Shown piece after piece: positions 9,953 through 20,590 of a stretch of DNA of 64,000 bases. The notes beneath the pieces are model-generated. The model searched no databases. It was not told the origin of the DNA and saw only the letters and a program-made list of their open reading frames with translations. The stretch is from Pigmentiphaga litoralis (GTDB lineage: Bacteria; Pseudomonadota; Gammaproteobacteria; Burkholderiales; Burkholderiaceae_B). Numbering within the stretch: the first letter of the stretch is position 1; the number at the start of each line of letters is the position of its first letter. Made by a program: the position numbers and the translations under genes. The DNA lies in the NCBI RefSeq assembly GCF_013408655.1, contig NZ_JACCBP010000003.1, positions 310,001 through 374,000 on the forward strand. The letters are read 5' to 3'.

Positions 9953-10827
9953 TTCATGCTCCTCAGGTCCAGCTTCAGCACCTTGGCCGTGTCGCGCACC
10001 ACGTCGTAGGCGGCGTCGTTGGTCGGCTGGAAACCGTTCAGCACGCCCTGGTCGCCCCACGGCAAGTCCTTGACGTTGGCCAAGGCCTGCTGCAGCTTGG
10101 CCTTGCGCGCCGGATCCAGGTCCTTGCGCCACACCATCGGCGATTCCGGAATGGGGTCCGACGACCACACGACCTGGATGTCTTCGCTCTTGACCTGGCC
10201 CTTGGCGATGGCGCTGGCCAGGATGCGATCCGCCACGGCGGCGGCATCGACCTTCTTGTTGGCGACCGCCAGAATGCTGGCGTCGTGCGATCCCGAAAAA
10301 ATCACGCGGCCAAAGAAGGTGTCAGGGTCGATGCCCGTGCGCATCAGTCCGGCCTTGGGGAACAGATGGCCCGACGCGGACGTGGGATCCACGAACGCAA
10401 AGTTGCGGCCCTTCAGGTCGGCTGGCTTCGTGATGCCGCTGTCCTTGCGGGCGATGATGACGCTCTTGTAGGCGCTCTGGCCGGTCTTCTTGGTGACCGC
10501 GACCGCGAAGGCTTCGACGTTGGCCATCGAACTGGCCAGCACATACGAGAACGGTCCCAGGTAGGCCACATCCAGTTTCTTGGCACGCAGGGCTTCGATC
10601 ACCCCGTTGTAGTCAGTGGCCACGAAAGGTTTGACCGGCATGCCCATCTGGTCGCGCAACTGATCGAGCACCTGGCGGCTGCTCTCGATCATGGCCTGGG
10701 AATCCTCGGCGGGAATCAGGCCGATGGACAGCGCGTCGGCGGCCAGGGCCGGGGCTGGCGCGGCGGCAACCAGGGTCAGCATCAGGGCAGCGGCAAGGCT
10801 GCGAGTCAGTGGAAGCAGGCGTGTCAT
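9949..10827 (-). CDS. phnD: Phosphonate ABC transporter, periplasmic binding protein
   Basis: A 292-residue secreted protein. The signal peptide is basic then hydrophobic and ends near APALAADALS. The mature part has PhnD-family features: LSIGLIPAEDSQ, VAYLGPFSYVLA, FAFVDPTSASGHLFP. It captures phosphonates in the periplasm. The start at 10827 was chosen because the signal peptide begins directly there; an in-frame ATG 57 bases upstream would add a hydrophilic leader. It is the first gene of the phnD-C-E–dehydrogenase–phnX unit and is divergent from a LysR gene. Confidence 0.93.
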   Translation of the reverse strand: MTRLLPLTRSLAAALMLTLVAAAPAPALAADALSIGLIPAEDSQAMIESSRQVLDQLRDQMGMPVKPFVATDYNGVIEALRAKKLDVAYLGPFSYVLASSMANVEAFAVAVTKKTGQSAYKSVIIARKDSGITKPADLKGRNFAFVDPTSASGHLFPKAGLMRTGIDPDTFFGRVIFSGSHDASILAVANKKVDAAAVADRILASAIAKGQVKSEDIQVVWSSDPIPESPMVWRKDLDPARKAKLQQALANVKDLPWGDQGVLNGFQPTNDAAYDVVRDTAKVLKLDLRSMK

Positions 10828-10895
10828 CGGGATCTCGTCGGTGTCTGTTGGCGTGTCGACAAGGCTACGGACCGCGTGTGACAAGGCGATATCAA

Positions 10896-10913
10896 GACAA
10901 TCACGAATTTGTC
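10896..10913. promoter_or_regulatory. Inverted repeat between phnD and lysR, candidate operator
   Basis: GACAA-N8-TTGTC lies in the 111-bp divergent gap, 26 bases before the lysR start and 68 before the phnD start. Its position and symmetry suit a LysR-type site acting on both genes. This is inference from symmetry alone. Confidence 0.4.
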
Positions 10914-10938
10914 ATCGAACCATTGATAGGATCTATGG

Positions 10939-11817
10939 ATGACGACCGCTCGCATCCGTGCCTTTCTTGCCGTTGCCCAGCATGGCAGCTTCAGTGCGGC
11001 CGCCCGCGCCGTCGGGCTGAGCCAGCCGACCTTGACCACCCAGGTGCAGGCGCTGGAACGCCTGCATGATGTCCAGTTGTTCCATCGCAAGGGGCATCAG
11101 GTCCACATGACCAGTGTCGGGCAGCGCCTGTTGCCGATTGCCCGGCAGCTGGCCAGCCTGGAAGCCGACGCCTACAACCTGCTGCATGACAGCGGCGAAC
11201 TCAACGCCGGCGACCTGAAGCTGGGCGCGGTCGGCCCCTTTCATGTCATCGAAATGGTGTCGGCTTATCGACAGCGCTACCCGCGCGTCGAGGTGTCGAT
11301 CCGGATGGGCAACTCGTCAGCCGTGTTCAACGACCTGCAGACCTACGCGGTGGATATCGGTGTGCTGGCGCGCTTTCACGATGCCGAGGGCTACAGCGCG
11401 ACGCCGTATGCGCGTCATGCCCTGATCCTGTTCGTGCATCGCGATCATCCCTGGGCCGGGCGCACGTCGGTGCCGCTCGACGCGCTGCATGGCCAGCCGC
11501 TGCTGCAGCGGGAAGAGGGATCGAGCACCCGTCGCGCACTGGACGACGCCATGGCCGCCGCGGGCGTGGTGCCGCGGATCGTCATGGAAATCGGGAGCCG
11601 CGAAGCGCTGCGCGAAGCCGCCGCGCGAGGGATAGGTATCGGGGCGGTGTCGGAAGCGGAATTCATTCCCGACGAACGGCTGGTGCCGCTGCGGATCGAT
11701 GGCGATCCGGCGGTGACCGAAACTTATCTGTATTGCCTGGAAGAGCGCAGGCAGACCCGCATCCTGCGCTCGTTCTTTGACGTGGTCGGACCGCTGCATC
11801 GCAAGGGCGCGATGTAG
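10939..11817 (+). CDS. LysR-type regulator of the phosphonate cassette
   Basis: A 292-residue LysR-family regulator. The winged-helix domain is in the first 60 residues (FLAVAQHGSFSAAARAVGLS then QPTLTTQVQALE), followed by the substrate-binding domain. It matches the LysR type seen next to 2-aminoethylphosphonate/PhnX clusters, and it is divergent from phnD with 111 bp between the starts. It probably activates the transport and catabolic genes when a phosphonate or its breakdown product is present. It converges on the amidotransferase gene with only 22 bp between stops. Confidence 0.87.
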   Translation: MTTARIRAFLAVAQHGSFSAAARAVGLSQPTLTTQVQALERLHDVQLFHRKGHQVHMTSVGQRLLPIARQLASLEADAYNLLHDSGELNAGDLKLGAVGPFHVIEMVSAYRQRYPRVEVSIRMGNSSAVFNDLQTYAVDIGVLARFHDAEGYSATPYARHALILFVHRDHPWAGRTSVPLDALHGQPLLQREEGSSTRRALDDAMAAAGVVPRIVMEIGSREALREAAARGIGIGAVSEAEFIPDERLVPLRIDGDPAVTETYLYCLEERRQTRILRSFFDVVGPLHRKGAM

Positions 11818-11839
11818 GCGGCGGGCAAGGGCAGGCGCG

Positions 11840-12574
11840 TTACGCCGCCATCGCGTACCGCTGCACGAACCCCTGCAGCATCTGCTGCGCGTGCGGCGTG
11901 GGCTGCAGCTCGGCCCGCAGGGTCGGCACGTCGAACCCTTCCGCGCCCAGCTTGGGCTCGTAGTGGTTCAGATAGGTGGTCATCACCCCGGTGCAGAATT
12001 CCGGGTGGTATTGCGTGGAGAGCACGTGGTCGGCATAGCGCACGATCTGATGCGGATCATGCGACGAGCGTGCGAGCACTTGCGCGCCGGGCGGCAGTTG
12101 CAGGACGCTTTGCTGGTGGATGAGGTGGGCAAAGAAGGTGGGCGGCAGGTGGCCCACGATCGGGTCGTTCTGCGCCGCGGCCAACAGTTCCACGGGCTGG
12201 GTGCCGACTTCGCGGCCCAGGGGGTGGTAGCCCACCGTGCCGCCCAGTGCGTGGGCGATCAATTGGTGGCCGTAGCAGATGCCGAGAATGGGAAGCTTGG
12301 CGTCCACCGCGTCGCGGATCCAGGCTGCCGTCCGTTCGCTCCAGTCGGCGCCGTCGGTGACCATGGCGGGTGAGCCTGTGATTAACGCGGCACAGTACTG
12401 GCCGGGGGCTTCCAGGGTTTCGCCTTCGTGCACGGCGACAACGCGCACTTCGGCATCGGACAGGCCGGCGGCGTCCCGAATCATCTGGGCAAATCCGCCG
12501 TGGCGCGTTTGGATGGCATCGGGCGGCAGCCCGGTCTGGATGATGACGATGGGACGGCGTGTTGCCTGGGACAT
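11840..12574 (-). CDS. Class I glutamine amidotransferase-like protein
   Basis: A 244-residue GATase-1 protein. The nucleophile is C100 in ILGICYGHQL, and the His–Glu pair is in QYHPEF. It is a stand-alone amidotransferase of the type often named GMP-synthase-like, with no fused synthetase domain. It may release ammonia from glutamine or act as a gamma-glutamyl hydrolase; the substrate is unknown. I favour the ATG at 12574, preceded by AGGTGG; an in-frame ATG at 12595 is an alternative. It is not obviously in an operon: LysR converges on it and argG is 270 bp upstream. Confidence 0.8.
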   Translation of the reverse strand: MSQATRRPIVIIQTGLPPDAIQTRHGGFAQMIRDAAGLSDAEVRVVAVHEGETLEAPGQYCAALITGSPAMVTDGADWSERTAAWIRDAVDAKLPILGICYGHQLIAHALGGTVGYHPLGREVGTQPVELLAAAQNDPIVGHLPPTFFAHLIHQQSVLQLPPGAQVLARSSHDPHQIVRYADHVLSTQYHPEFCTGVMTTYLNHYEPKLGAEGFDVPTLRAELQPTPHAQQMLQGFVQRYAMAA

Positions 12575-12774
12575 CTCGACCACCTGTTGGCACATGGAAA
12601 TTCGGGTAAGTACGGACAATTTGTGTCCATACACCATCAAACCTGAAGATTCGTTACAGCGAAAGAGGAACCGCAAACGCTGTCTTCACCACGCCACATT
12701 TACAACGTCGGCCATCCAACGCCACATACGCCGCGCCACGTACCTGACACCACATTGCGCCGATCTGACAAACG

Positions 12775-12804
12775 CAATCGGCGGCCCCGCAGGGCCGCCG
12801 ATTG
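12775..12804 (-). terminator. Hairpin downstream of argG
   Basis: A perfect 13-bp stem (12775–12787 with 12792–12804) and four-base loop lies 40 bases past the argG stop. On the minus strand it is followed by the weakly T-rich CGTTTGTC, so termination may be partial. Confidence 0.65.
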
Positions 12805-12843
12805 ACGTTGCCCTGTCGGGCGGTAATGCGGAACAGCGGACGA

Positions 12844-14070
12844 TCAGCCCCGCTGGCGGCGGGCGTTTTCGGCAATGCGCATGCGCAGCGCGTTCAACTT
12901 GATGAAGCCGCCGGCGTCGGCCTGGTTGTAGGCGCCGCCGTCATCGTCAAAGGTGGCGATGGTCTGATCGAACAGCGTGTTCTTCGAGTCGCGCGCGACT
13001 GTGTACACGTTGCCCTTGTACAGCTTGACCCGCACCCAGCCATTCACGGCCGCTTGCGTGTGGTCGATCAGGATCTGCAGCGCCTTGCGCTCGGGGCTCC
13101 ACCAGTAGCCGTTGTAAATCAGGCTGGCGTAGCGGGGCATCAGGTCGTCTTTCAGGTGGGCGACTTCGCGGTCCAGCGTGATCGATTCGATGGCACGGTG
13201 GGCGCGGAGCATGATGGTGCCCCCGGGAGTTTCGTAGCAGCCACGCGACTTCATGCCGACGTAGCGGTTTTCGACCAGGTCCAGACGGCCGATGCCGTGC
13301 TTGCCGCCGATCTCGTTCAGCGCGGTCAGCACTTCGGCAGGCGTCATGCGCTTGCCGTTCAGGCCGACGATGTCGCCGCCTTCATATTCGATATCCAGGT
13401 ATTCGGCTTCGTCGGGCGCCTCTTCAGGCGACACCGTCCAGCGCCACATGGCCGCTTCGGCTTCTGCCTTGGGGTCTTCCAGGTGACGGCCTTCGTAGCT
13501 GATGTGCAGCAGGTTGGCGTCCATGGAGTAGGGCGCGCCGCCTTGCTTGTGCTTCATGTCGATCGCGATGCCGGCCGCTTCGGCGTACGCCAGCAGCTTT
13601 TCACGCGACAGCAGGTCCCATTCGCGCCAGGGGGCGATCACCTTGATGCCCGGTTCCAGCGCGTAGTAGCCCAGTTCGAAACGCACCTGGTCGTTGCCCT
13701 TGCCGGTCGCGCCGTGCGAGACCGTATCGGCGCCGACCTGGCGGGCGATTTCGATCTGGCGCTTCGCGATCAGCGGCCGAGCGATCGACGTACCCAGCAG
13801 GTACTCGCCTTCGTAGACGGTATTGGCGCGGAACATGGGGTACACGAAGTCGCGCACGAACTCTTCACGCAGGTCGTCGATGAAGATGTTCTCGGGCTTG
13901 ATGCCGAATTTGATGGCTTTGGCGCGTGCAGGCTCGACTTCTTCACCCTGGCCGATGTCGGCGGTGAAGGTGACGATTTCGCAGTTGTAGGTATCCTGCA
14001 GCCACTTGAGGATGACAGAGGTGTCGAGGCCGCCAGAATAGGCGAGGACGACCTTATTTACTTCGCTCAT
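12844..14070 (-). CDS. argG: Argininosuccinate synthase
   Basis: A 408-residue enzyme, the usual length of the family. The ATP pyrophosphatase loop AYSGGLDTS is at residues 10–18. It joins citrulline and aspartate, with ATP going to AMP and PPi, in arginine synthesis. The start at 14070 (MSEVNKVVL) is the family start; in-frame codons further upstream would add an unrelated tail. argF lies upstream on the same strand with a 256-bp gap, so argG may have its own promoter. Confidence 0.96.
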   Translation of the reverse strand: MSEVNKVVLAYSGGLDTSVILKWLQDTYNCEIVTFTADIGQGEEVEPARAKAIKFGIKPENIFIDDLREEFVRDFVYPMFRANTVYEGEYLLGTSIARPLIAKRQIEIARQVGADTVSHGATGKGNDQVRFELGYYALEPGIKVIAPWREWDLLSREKLLAYAEAAGIAIDMKHKQGGAPYSMDANLLHISYEGRHLEDPKAEAEAAMWRWTVSPEEAPDEAEYLDIEYEGGDIVGLNGKRMTPAEVLTALNEIGGKHGIGRLDLVENRYVGMKSRGCYETPGGTIMLRAHRAIESITLDREVAHLKDDLMPRYASLIYNGYWWSPERKALQILIDHTQAAVNGWVRVKLYKGNVYTVARDSKNTLFDQTIATFDDDGGAYNQADAGGFIKLNALRMRIAENARRQRG

Positions 14071-14326
14071 TGATATTCCCAGACATGGACGTGAGCGCCG
14101 CGCAGGGGAGGGGCGCGGTGCGGCTAAGCGGCCGGTCGAGGTCACCGAGGTGCATGCGGCTGCGGTCAGCCTGGCATACGCCCGGGATCGAACAATCGCC
14201 CCCCGGCGTGAACAGGGCGATCGTTGATTGTACTCAAGCGATCGGGGTGCGGGGCCGGATCGCAGTCTTAATTGTGCAATGAACAACAATTCGGGCTTGC
14301 CCGGGGGTGGGCAGGCCTGGCAGGGA

Positions 14327-15346
<1,020 letters not shown>

Positions 15347-15614
15347 GCGACGCCTCCGACGGAACTGCCGAATCAGCGGGCAAGGGCACAGGTGTGCCGC
15401 GCGGGCTATCGACTCATCGGCTTCGTTTTCACGGGAAGCCGACATGATACCCGACGGCGCATGGCAAACCCATGATGGGCGTGGGTGTTTTCGTCCACCT
15501 TTACCTTGGCAACGCCCCTTCGGCAAAGCCGCAGGCGGGTTTCGGGCTGGCGATACGGTACAATCCCTGACTGCCTCGTTCGAGGTCGTTCCCCTCATTT
15601 CCCTTTGTTGATCA

Positions 15615-15923
15615 ATGGCTGAAAGCGTTAGGCGTTTCATTATCCAAGGCAAGACTTCCAGCGGCAGCACGTTCCGTCCAAGCGACTGGGCCGAGCGTCT
15701 GGCGGGCGTCATGTCGGCATTCCGGCCGCCTGGCAGCGTCGCCAATCACCTGACGTACTCCCCGTACGTTGTGCCGACGCACATCGAAGGCGTGAAATGC
15801 GTGGTGGTCGATCCGCGCCTGCGTGACTTGGAACCGCTGGCCTGGCAGTTCGTGATCGACTTTGCGCGCGACAACGACCTGACGACCGTGGAAGCCTGCG
15901 TGGACAAGCCGCAGGTGAAGTGA
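15615..15923 (+). CDS. DUF3579 family protein
   Basis: A 102-residue soluble protein of the DUF3579 family, found mainly in betaproteobacteria, often between argF and rpsT as here. The function is unknown. Conserved-looking segments are FIIQGKTSSGSTFRPSDWAE and SPYVVPTHIEGVKCVVVD. A possible -10 element TACAAT is at 15559–15564, without a clear -35. A strong hairpin terminator follows about 45 bases after the stop. Confidence 0.85.
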   Translation: MAESVRRFIIQGKTSSGSTFRPSDWAERLAGVMSAFRPPGSVANHLTYSPYVVPTHIEGVKCVVVDPRLRDLEPLAWQFVIDFARDNDLTTVEACVDKPQVK

Positions 15924-15965
15924 ACGGGCGGTATGGGATAGCCGGTGGCCTGGGCTGCCGGAAAT

Positions 15966-15997
15966 GAAAAAGCTACGCCGCGGCGTAGCTTTTTTTT
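15966..15997. terminator. Bidirectional rho-independent terminator
   Basis: The 20-bp perfect palindrome 15971–15990 (AGCTACGCCG and its complement) has an A-run before it and T-run after it, so it can end transcription from either side. It serves the DUF3579 gene on the plus strand. Confidence 0.85.
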
Positions 15998-16030
15998 GGC
16001 CTTCATTGCCACGTCAGCACGGCTGGGCAA

Positions 16031-16082
16031 ATACAAAAACGCCCAGCGGGCAACCGCATGACTGCTGGTTGCCCGCTGGGCG
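16031..16082 (-). terminator. Rho-independent terminator of rpsT
   Basis: A perfect 16-bp stem (16040–16055 with 16067–16082) has an 11-base loop. Read on the minus strand it is followed by TTTTTGTATTTG, a good U-tract. It lies about 95 bases past the rpsT stop. Confidence 0.88.
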
Positions 16083-16176
16083 TGTACACATAAGCTCATT
16101 GCAAACGCGTTACCGCAAAAGCTTTACCACGAACTTCCAGCTTGCCGGCTGACGTATCAGGCCGGCAGGCAGAACT

Positions 16177-16440
16177 TCAGGCCATTGCCTTGACGGCGGA
16201 GGCCAGGCGGCTCTTGTGGCGCGATGCCTTGTTCTTGTGAATGATTTGCTTGTCCGCGATGCGGTCGATCACGCTGGTCGTCTTCTGGAAGACTTCGGTG
16301 GCCGCAGCCTTGTCACCGGCTTCGATAGCCTGGCGAACGCGTTTGATCGACGTGCGCAGCATCGAGCGCAGGCTGGAGTTGTGCTTGTTGCGAACGACAG
16401 CTTGACGTGCGCGCTTGCGTGCTTGGGCGGTATTTGCCAT
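16177..16440 (-). CDS. rpsT: Ribosomal protein S20
   Basis: An 87-residue, highly basic protein. The start [13 protein letters not shown] and the internal [20 protein letters not shown] are typical of S20, which binds 16S rRNA in the small subunit. The start at 16440 is the family start; upstream in-frame codons belong to the leader. It stands as a single gene, divergent from murJ, with its own terminator. S20 is commonly autoregulated at translation. Confidence 0.96.
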   Translation of the reverse strand: MANTAQARKRARQAVVRNKHNSSLRSMLRTSIKRVRQAIEAGDKAAATEVFQKTTSVIDRIADKQIIHKNKASRHKSRLASAVKAMA

Positions 16441-16499
16441 GAGAATTCCGTATCGAGTAAGGCGAAGACATGTCTTGCAGCAAACGGTCTGGCGGGCTT

Positions 16500-16544
16500 G
16501 GTACTCAGAAAGTACCCAAACTACCCTTAATACACACTTAAGGG
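16500..16544. promoter_or_regulatory. Two adjacent inverted repeats between rpsT and murJ
   Basis: GGTACT-N5-AGTACC (16500–16516) and CCCTTAA-N7-TTAAGGG (16524–16544) lie in the 235-bp divergent gap, 60–104 bases upstream of rpsT. They could be operator sites, or RNA hairpins in the rpsT leader. Nothing else supports either reading. Confidence 0.35.
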
Positions 16545-16675
16545 CACGGCACCGACAGCAAGGCACCGGACAGGAGCTTCGCGAAGCCAAAGACTATAGC
16601 GGGAAATGCCCGTAAAATCAAGCCGACGCATCCCCACCACAACTGCCGCGCCTGTTCGCGGATCGAAAGGCTTTT

Positions 16676-18241
16676 ATGAATCTGCTACGCGCGGCGGCGA
16701 CCGTCAGTAGTTATACCTTGTTGTCCCGCGTGACCGGCTTGATCCGCGATGTGTTGATTGCCCGGGCCTTTGGCGCCGGAAGCATCACCGACGCATTCTG
16801 GGTGGCCTTCCGGATCCCCAACCTGCTGCGGCGGCTGTTTGCCGAAGGCGCGTTTGCCCAGGCCTTCGTTCCCATTCTTGGCGAGACCAAGTCCACCCGG
16901 ACCACGGAAGAGGCGCGGGTGCTGCTTGACCGCGTGGCCTCGTTGCTGACCTTCGTGCTGATCGGCGTGACCCTGGTCGGGATCATTGCCGCGCCGCTCG
17001 TGGTCAGCGCCATGGGCAGCGGCCTGCGGGGCGCCGACCGTGCGTCGGACTTCGACGCCGCGGTGTGGATGACCCGGGTCATGTTCCCGTACATCACATG
17101 CATGTCGCTGGTGGCATTTGCGTCGGGCGTGCTCAACACCTGGCGGCACTTTGCCGTGCCGGCAATTACGCCGGTGCTCCTGAACCTGTCGATGATCGCG
17201 GCCAGCATTTTCCTGGCGCCCAGGCTGGAAACGCCGATCTACGCGCTGGCCATCGGCGTGGTGATCGGTGGCGTGGCGCAACTGGCGGTGCAGTTTGCGG
17301 CGCTGGCCAGGTTGGGCCTGAAGCCGCGCATCTCGTTCCGCCTCAAGACCGCGTGGGCCGATCCTACCGTCAAGCGCATCATGCGGCAGATGCTGCCGGC
17401 GACCGTGGGCGTGTCGGTCGCGCAGCTGTCCTTGCTGATCAACACCAATATCGCCACCTGGCTTGCCCCCGGCAGTGTGACCTGGCTGTCGTTTGCGGAC
17501 CGGCTGATGGAATTTCCGACTGCCTTGCTGGGTGCGGCGCTGAGCACCGTGCTGCTGCCCAGCCTGTCTCAGGCCCACGCGGCCGGGCGCAAGGAAGACT
17601 ACAGCGCGCTACTGGACTGGGGCCTGCGGCTCACGTTGCTGCTGGGCCTGCCGGCGGGGCTGGGGCTGGCGCTGATGTCCGAAGGGCTGGTGAGCACGCT
17701 GTTCCATTACGGCGCATTCAACGCCGCCGACGTGGCGCAGACACGCATGGCGGTTATTGCGTACGCCGTAGGACTGCTGGGCCTGCTGGCCGTCAAGATC
17801 CTGGCGCCGGGCTTCTATGCGCGGCAGGACATCCGCACGCCCGTCAAGATTGCGCTGGCCGTGCTGGTCGCGACGCAGTGCCTGAACCTGATTTTCGTGC
17901 CCTACCTGCATCACGCCGGACTGGCTTTGTCGATCGGCCTGGGCGCCTGCATCAACGCCCTGGCCCTGCTGACCGGCCTGCGCCGCCGCGGCGTCTACGT
18001 CCCGTCCAAGGGTTGGGGCACTTTCTTCATGAAGCTGCTCGTTGCCCTGGCCGTCATGGGCACCGCCCTGGCCGGCGCCAACACCTTCATCGACTGGCTG
18101 GCCATGCAACAGCACGCCTGGCTGCGTGTGGGACTGCTGCTGGCCATGGTCTCAGGCGCCGGCGTCGTCTACTTCGGCGTGTTGTTCACGCTGGGCTTCC
18201 GCCCCAACCAGTTCAAGAAGGGCGGAACGCCGTTGGTCTGA
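16676..18241 (+). CDS. murJ: Lipid II flippase MurJ (MviN)
   Basis: A 521-residue polytopic inner-membrane protein of the MOP exporter superfamily, with roughly 14 hydrophobic segments. The conserved N-terminal RDVLIARAFGAGSITDAFWV and RIPNLLRRLFAEGAFAQAFV identify MurJ. It moves lipid-linked peptidoglycan precursor across the inner membrane and is normally essential. The gene is divergent from rpsT, as in related genomes, and converges on hppA across a repeat-bearing gap. Confidence 0.95.
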   Translation: MNLLRAAATVSSYTLLSRVTGLIRDVLIARAFGAGSITDAFWVAFRIPNLLRRLFAEGAFAQAFVPILGETKSTRTTEEARVLLDRVASLLTFVLIGVTLVGIIAAPLVVSAMGSGLRGADRASDFDAAVWMTRVMFPYITCMSLVAFASGVLNTWRHFAVPAITPVLLNLSMIAASIFLAPRLETPIYALAIGVVIGGVAQLAVQFAALARLGLKPRISFRLKTAWADPTVKRIMRQMLPATVGVSVAQLSLLINTNIATWLAPGSVTWLSFADRLMEFPTALLGAALSTVLLPSLSQAHAAGRKEDYSALLDWGLRLTLLLGLPAGLGLALMSEGLVSTLFHYGAFNAADVAQTRMAVIAYAVGLLGLLAVKILAPGFYARQDIRTPVKIALAVLVATQCLNLIFVPYLHHAGLALSIGLGACINALALLTGLRRRGVYVPSKGWGTFFMKLLVALAVMGTALAGANTFIDWLAMQQHAWLRVGLLLAMVSGAGVVYFGVLFTLGFRPNQFKKGGTPLV

Positions 18242-18299
18242 CAAACAGTCAAAGCAAGCATGTCGCCCCAATCGGGCGCAGCGGACCCGGTCCGCCCGT

Positions 18300-18391
18300 G
18301 TCGCCCCTGGGGGAGGCGCGCAGCCCCCAGGGGGGCTCATCCACCCAGTCCGCCAGCGTCGCCCCTGGGGGAGGCGCGCAGCGCCTAGGGG
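18300..18391. repeat. Two direct REP-like palindromic units
   Basis: A 25-base sequence (GTCGCCCCTGGGGGAGGCGC plus GCAGC) occurs at 18300–18324 and again at 18358–18382, 58 bp apart. In the first copy CCCCTGGGGG (18304–18313) pairs perfectly with CCCCCAGGGG (18324–18333); the second copy has mismatches in the right arm. Similar GC-rich palindromic units are scattered in genomes of this order. Placed between convergent murJ and hppA, they may end transcription both ways or protect 3' ends. Confidence 0.75.
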
Positions 18392-18396
18392 GGGGC

Positions 18397-20469
18397 TCAC
18401 AACACCCCTACCAGCAGCAGCGCCACGATGTTGATGATCTTGATCAGCGGGTTGATCGCGGGGCCGGCGGTGTCCTTGTAGGGATCGCCCACCGTGTCCC
18501 CGGTCACCGCGGCCTTGTGCGCCTCGGACCCCTTGCCGCCGTGGTGGCCTTCTTCGATGTATTTCTTGGCGTTGTCCCATGCGCCGCCGCCGGTGCACAT
18601 CGACACGGCCAGGAAGAAGCCGGTCACGATCGCGCCCATCAGCATCCCGCCCACCGCCATCCGTGCGGCCTCGGGGCCCATCAGCACCCGGATCACGATC
18701 GCCAGCAAAATCGGCGCAAAGATCGGCAGCGCCGACGGGATCATCATTTCCTTGATCGCCGCCTTGGTCAGCATGTCGACCGCGCGGCCGTATTCGGGCT
18801 TGGCGGTGCCGGCCATGATGCCCGGGATCTCGCGGAACTGGCGGCGCACTTCGACCACGACGGCGCCAGCGGATCGGCCCACGGCTTCCATCGCCATGGC
18901 CGCGAACAGGAAGGGCAGCAGGCCGCCGATCAGCAGGCCGATGATCACCGCCGGTTCGGCCAGTGAAAACTCCACCGCCTTGCCTGCCGCTTCCAGGCCA
19001 TGCGTAAAGTCGGCAAACAGCACCAGTGCCGCCAGGCCGGCGGACCCGATTGCATAGCCCTTGGTGACGGCCTTGGTGGTGTTGCCGACGGCGTCCAGCG
19101 GGTCCGTGACGGCGCGGACCGACTCGGGCAACTGGGCCATTTCGGCAATGCCGCCCGCGTTGTCGGTGATCGGCCCGTAGGCATCCAGCGCGACAATAAT
19201 GCCGGCCATCGACAGCATGGACGTGGCCGCGATGGCGATGCCGTACAAGCCCGCCAGCGCGTACGACGCAATGATCGCCAGGCACACCAGGATGACGGGG
19301 GCCGCGGTCGACTTCATCGACACGGCCAGCCCGGCAATCACGTTGGTGCCATGGCCGGTGGTGGACGCCTGCGCCACCGCGCGCACGGGGCCATATTCGG
19401 TGCCGGTGTAGTACTCGGTCACCCACACCAGCAGGCCGGTCAGGACCAGGCCGACGACGGTGCTGCCGAACAGGCGCAGCAGGCTTTCGGTGTCACCCAG
19501 CGCGCTGCCCTTGAAGACCAGGGCGGTAATCGGGTAGAAGGCCACCAACGCCAGCACGCCCGCGACGATCAGCCCGCGGTACAGCGCCGACATGATGCGT
19601 TTGCCCGGCCGCATCTTGACTGCCGCGCAGCCGACGATGGACGCGATGATCGAAAAGCCGCCCAGCGCCAGCGGGTACAGCACGGCTTCGAGCGGTGCCT
19701 CGGAAATGACCAGTGACCCCAGCAGCATGGTCGCAATGATCGTCACGGCGTAGGTTTCGAACAGATCGGCGGCCATGCCGGCGCAATCGCCGACGTTGTC
19801 GCCCACATTGTCGGCAATCACGGCGGGATTGCGCGGGTCGTCTTCCGGAATGCCGGCTTCGACCTTGCCCACCAGGTCGGCGCCCACGTCCGCGCCCTTG
19901 GTAAAGATGCCGCCCCCCAGCCGCGCAAAGATCGAAATCAGCGATGCGCCAAAGGCCAGGCCGATCAGCGGCCGCAGGGCGTCATGCAGGCTGGTGATCT
20001 CGGGGGATACGGGCCGGGTCAGCAGCCACCACAGGCTGGCCGAGATGCCGATGATGCCCAGGCCCACGACCAGCATGCCCGTCACGGCGCCGCCGCGGAA
20101 TGCGATGGCCAGGGCAGGGTCCAGCCCGCCGGTGGCCGCCTGCGCCGTCCGCACGTTGGTGCGTACCGAGATATTCATGCCGATGAAGCCGGCGGCGCCC
20201 GACAGGACGGCGCCGACCAGGAAGCCGGCCGCGCAGGCCCAGCCCAGTCCCGGCACCAGGCCGATGATCAGGAACAGGACGACGCCGACGATGGCGATGG
20301 TGGTGTATTGACGATTGAGGTAGGCCTGCGCGCCTTGCTGGATGGCGGCGGCGATTTCCTGCATCCGCGGGTTGCCGGGGTCTTGCCTGAGAATCCAGCG
20401 GATGGAATAGGCGCCGTACAGGACGGCAAGAATGCCGCAAAGCAGCGGAAACGCGAGACCCCAGGCCAT
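18397..20469 (-). CDS. hppA: Membrane-bound proton-pumping pyrophosphatase, K+-independent type
   Basis: A 690-residue polytopic protein with about 16 hydrophobic segments. The pyrophosphate site is visible in [20 protein letters not shown] followed by [18 protein letters not shown]. It hydrolyses cytoplasmic pyrophosphate and exports protons. The motif GNTTKA carries the Lys that replaces Ala in K+-dependent relatives, so the enzyme should not need potassium. The ATG at 20469 follows GGAGGA closely; an in-frame ATG 24 bases upstream is less suitable. It follows adk after a hairpin, and its 3' end abuts the REP-like units. Confidence 0.94.
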   Translation of the reverse strand: MAWGLAFPLLCGILAVLYGAYSIRWILRQDPGNPRMQEIAAAIQQGAQAYLNRQYTTIAIVGVVLFLIIGLVPGLGWACAAGFLVGAVLSGAAGFIGMNISVRTNVRTAQAATGGLDPALAIAFRGGAVTGMLVVGLGIIGISASLWWLLTRPVSPEITSLHDALRPLIGLAFGASLISIFARLGGGIFTKGADVGADLVGKVEAGIPEDDPRNPAVIADNVGDNVGDCAGMAADLFETYAVTIIATMLLGSLVISEAPLEAVLYPLALGGFSIIASIVGCAAVKMRPGKRIMSALYRGLIVAGVLALVAFYPITALVFKGSALGDTESLLRLFGSTVVGLVLTGLLVWVTEYYTGTEYGPVRAVAQASTTGHGTNVIAGLAVSMKSTAAPVILVCLAIIASYALAGLYGIAIAATSMLSMAGIIVALDAYGPITDNAGGIAEMAQLPESVRAVTDPLDAVGNTTKAVTKGYAIGSAGLAALVLFADFTHGLEAAGKAVEFSLAEPAVIIGLLIGGLLPFLFAAMAMEAVGRSAGAVVVEVRRQFREIPGIMAGTAKPEYGRAVDMLTKAAIKEMMIPSALPIFAPILLAIVIRVLMGPEAARMAVGGMLMGAIVTGFFLAVSMCTGGGAWDNAKKYIEEGHHGGKGSEAHKAAVTGDTVGDPYKDTAGPAINPLIKIINIVALLLVGVL

Positions 20470-20590
20470 ATGACTCCTCCTTGTTGTTGTCACTGCCTAT
20501 CCGCGGAAGACCGCGGAGCACTTCAAACCAACAATCATCGAGGGCCAGCGTGGGGCCGGGCGGGCGCGGCGCGCCAGCCTGAATCAAGAA

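Noticed and set aside
17065..18966. A 633-codon plus-strand frame across the end of murJ and into antisense hppA
   Set aside because: It overlaps two well-supported genes and the REP-like repeat, and its composition is Arg/Gly/Ala-biased.
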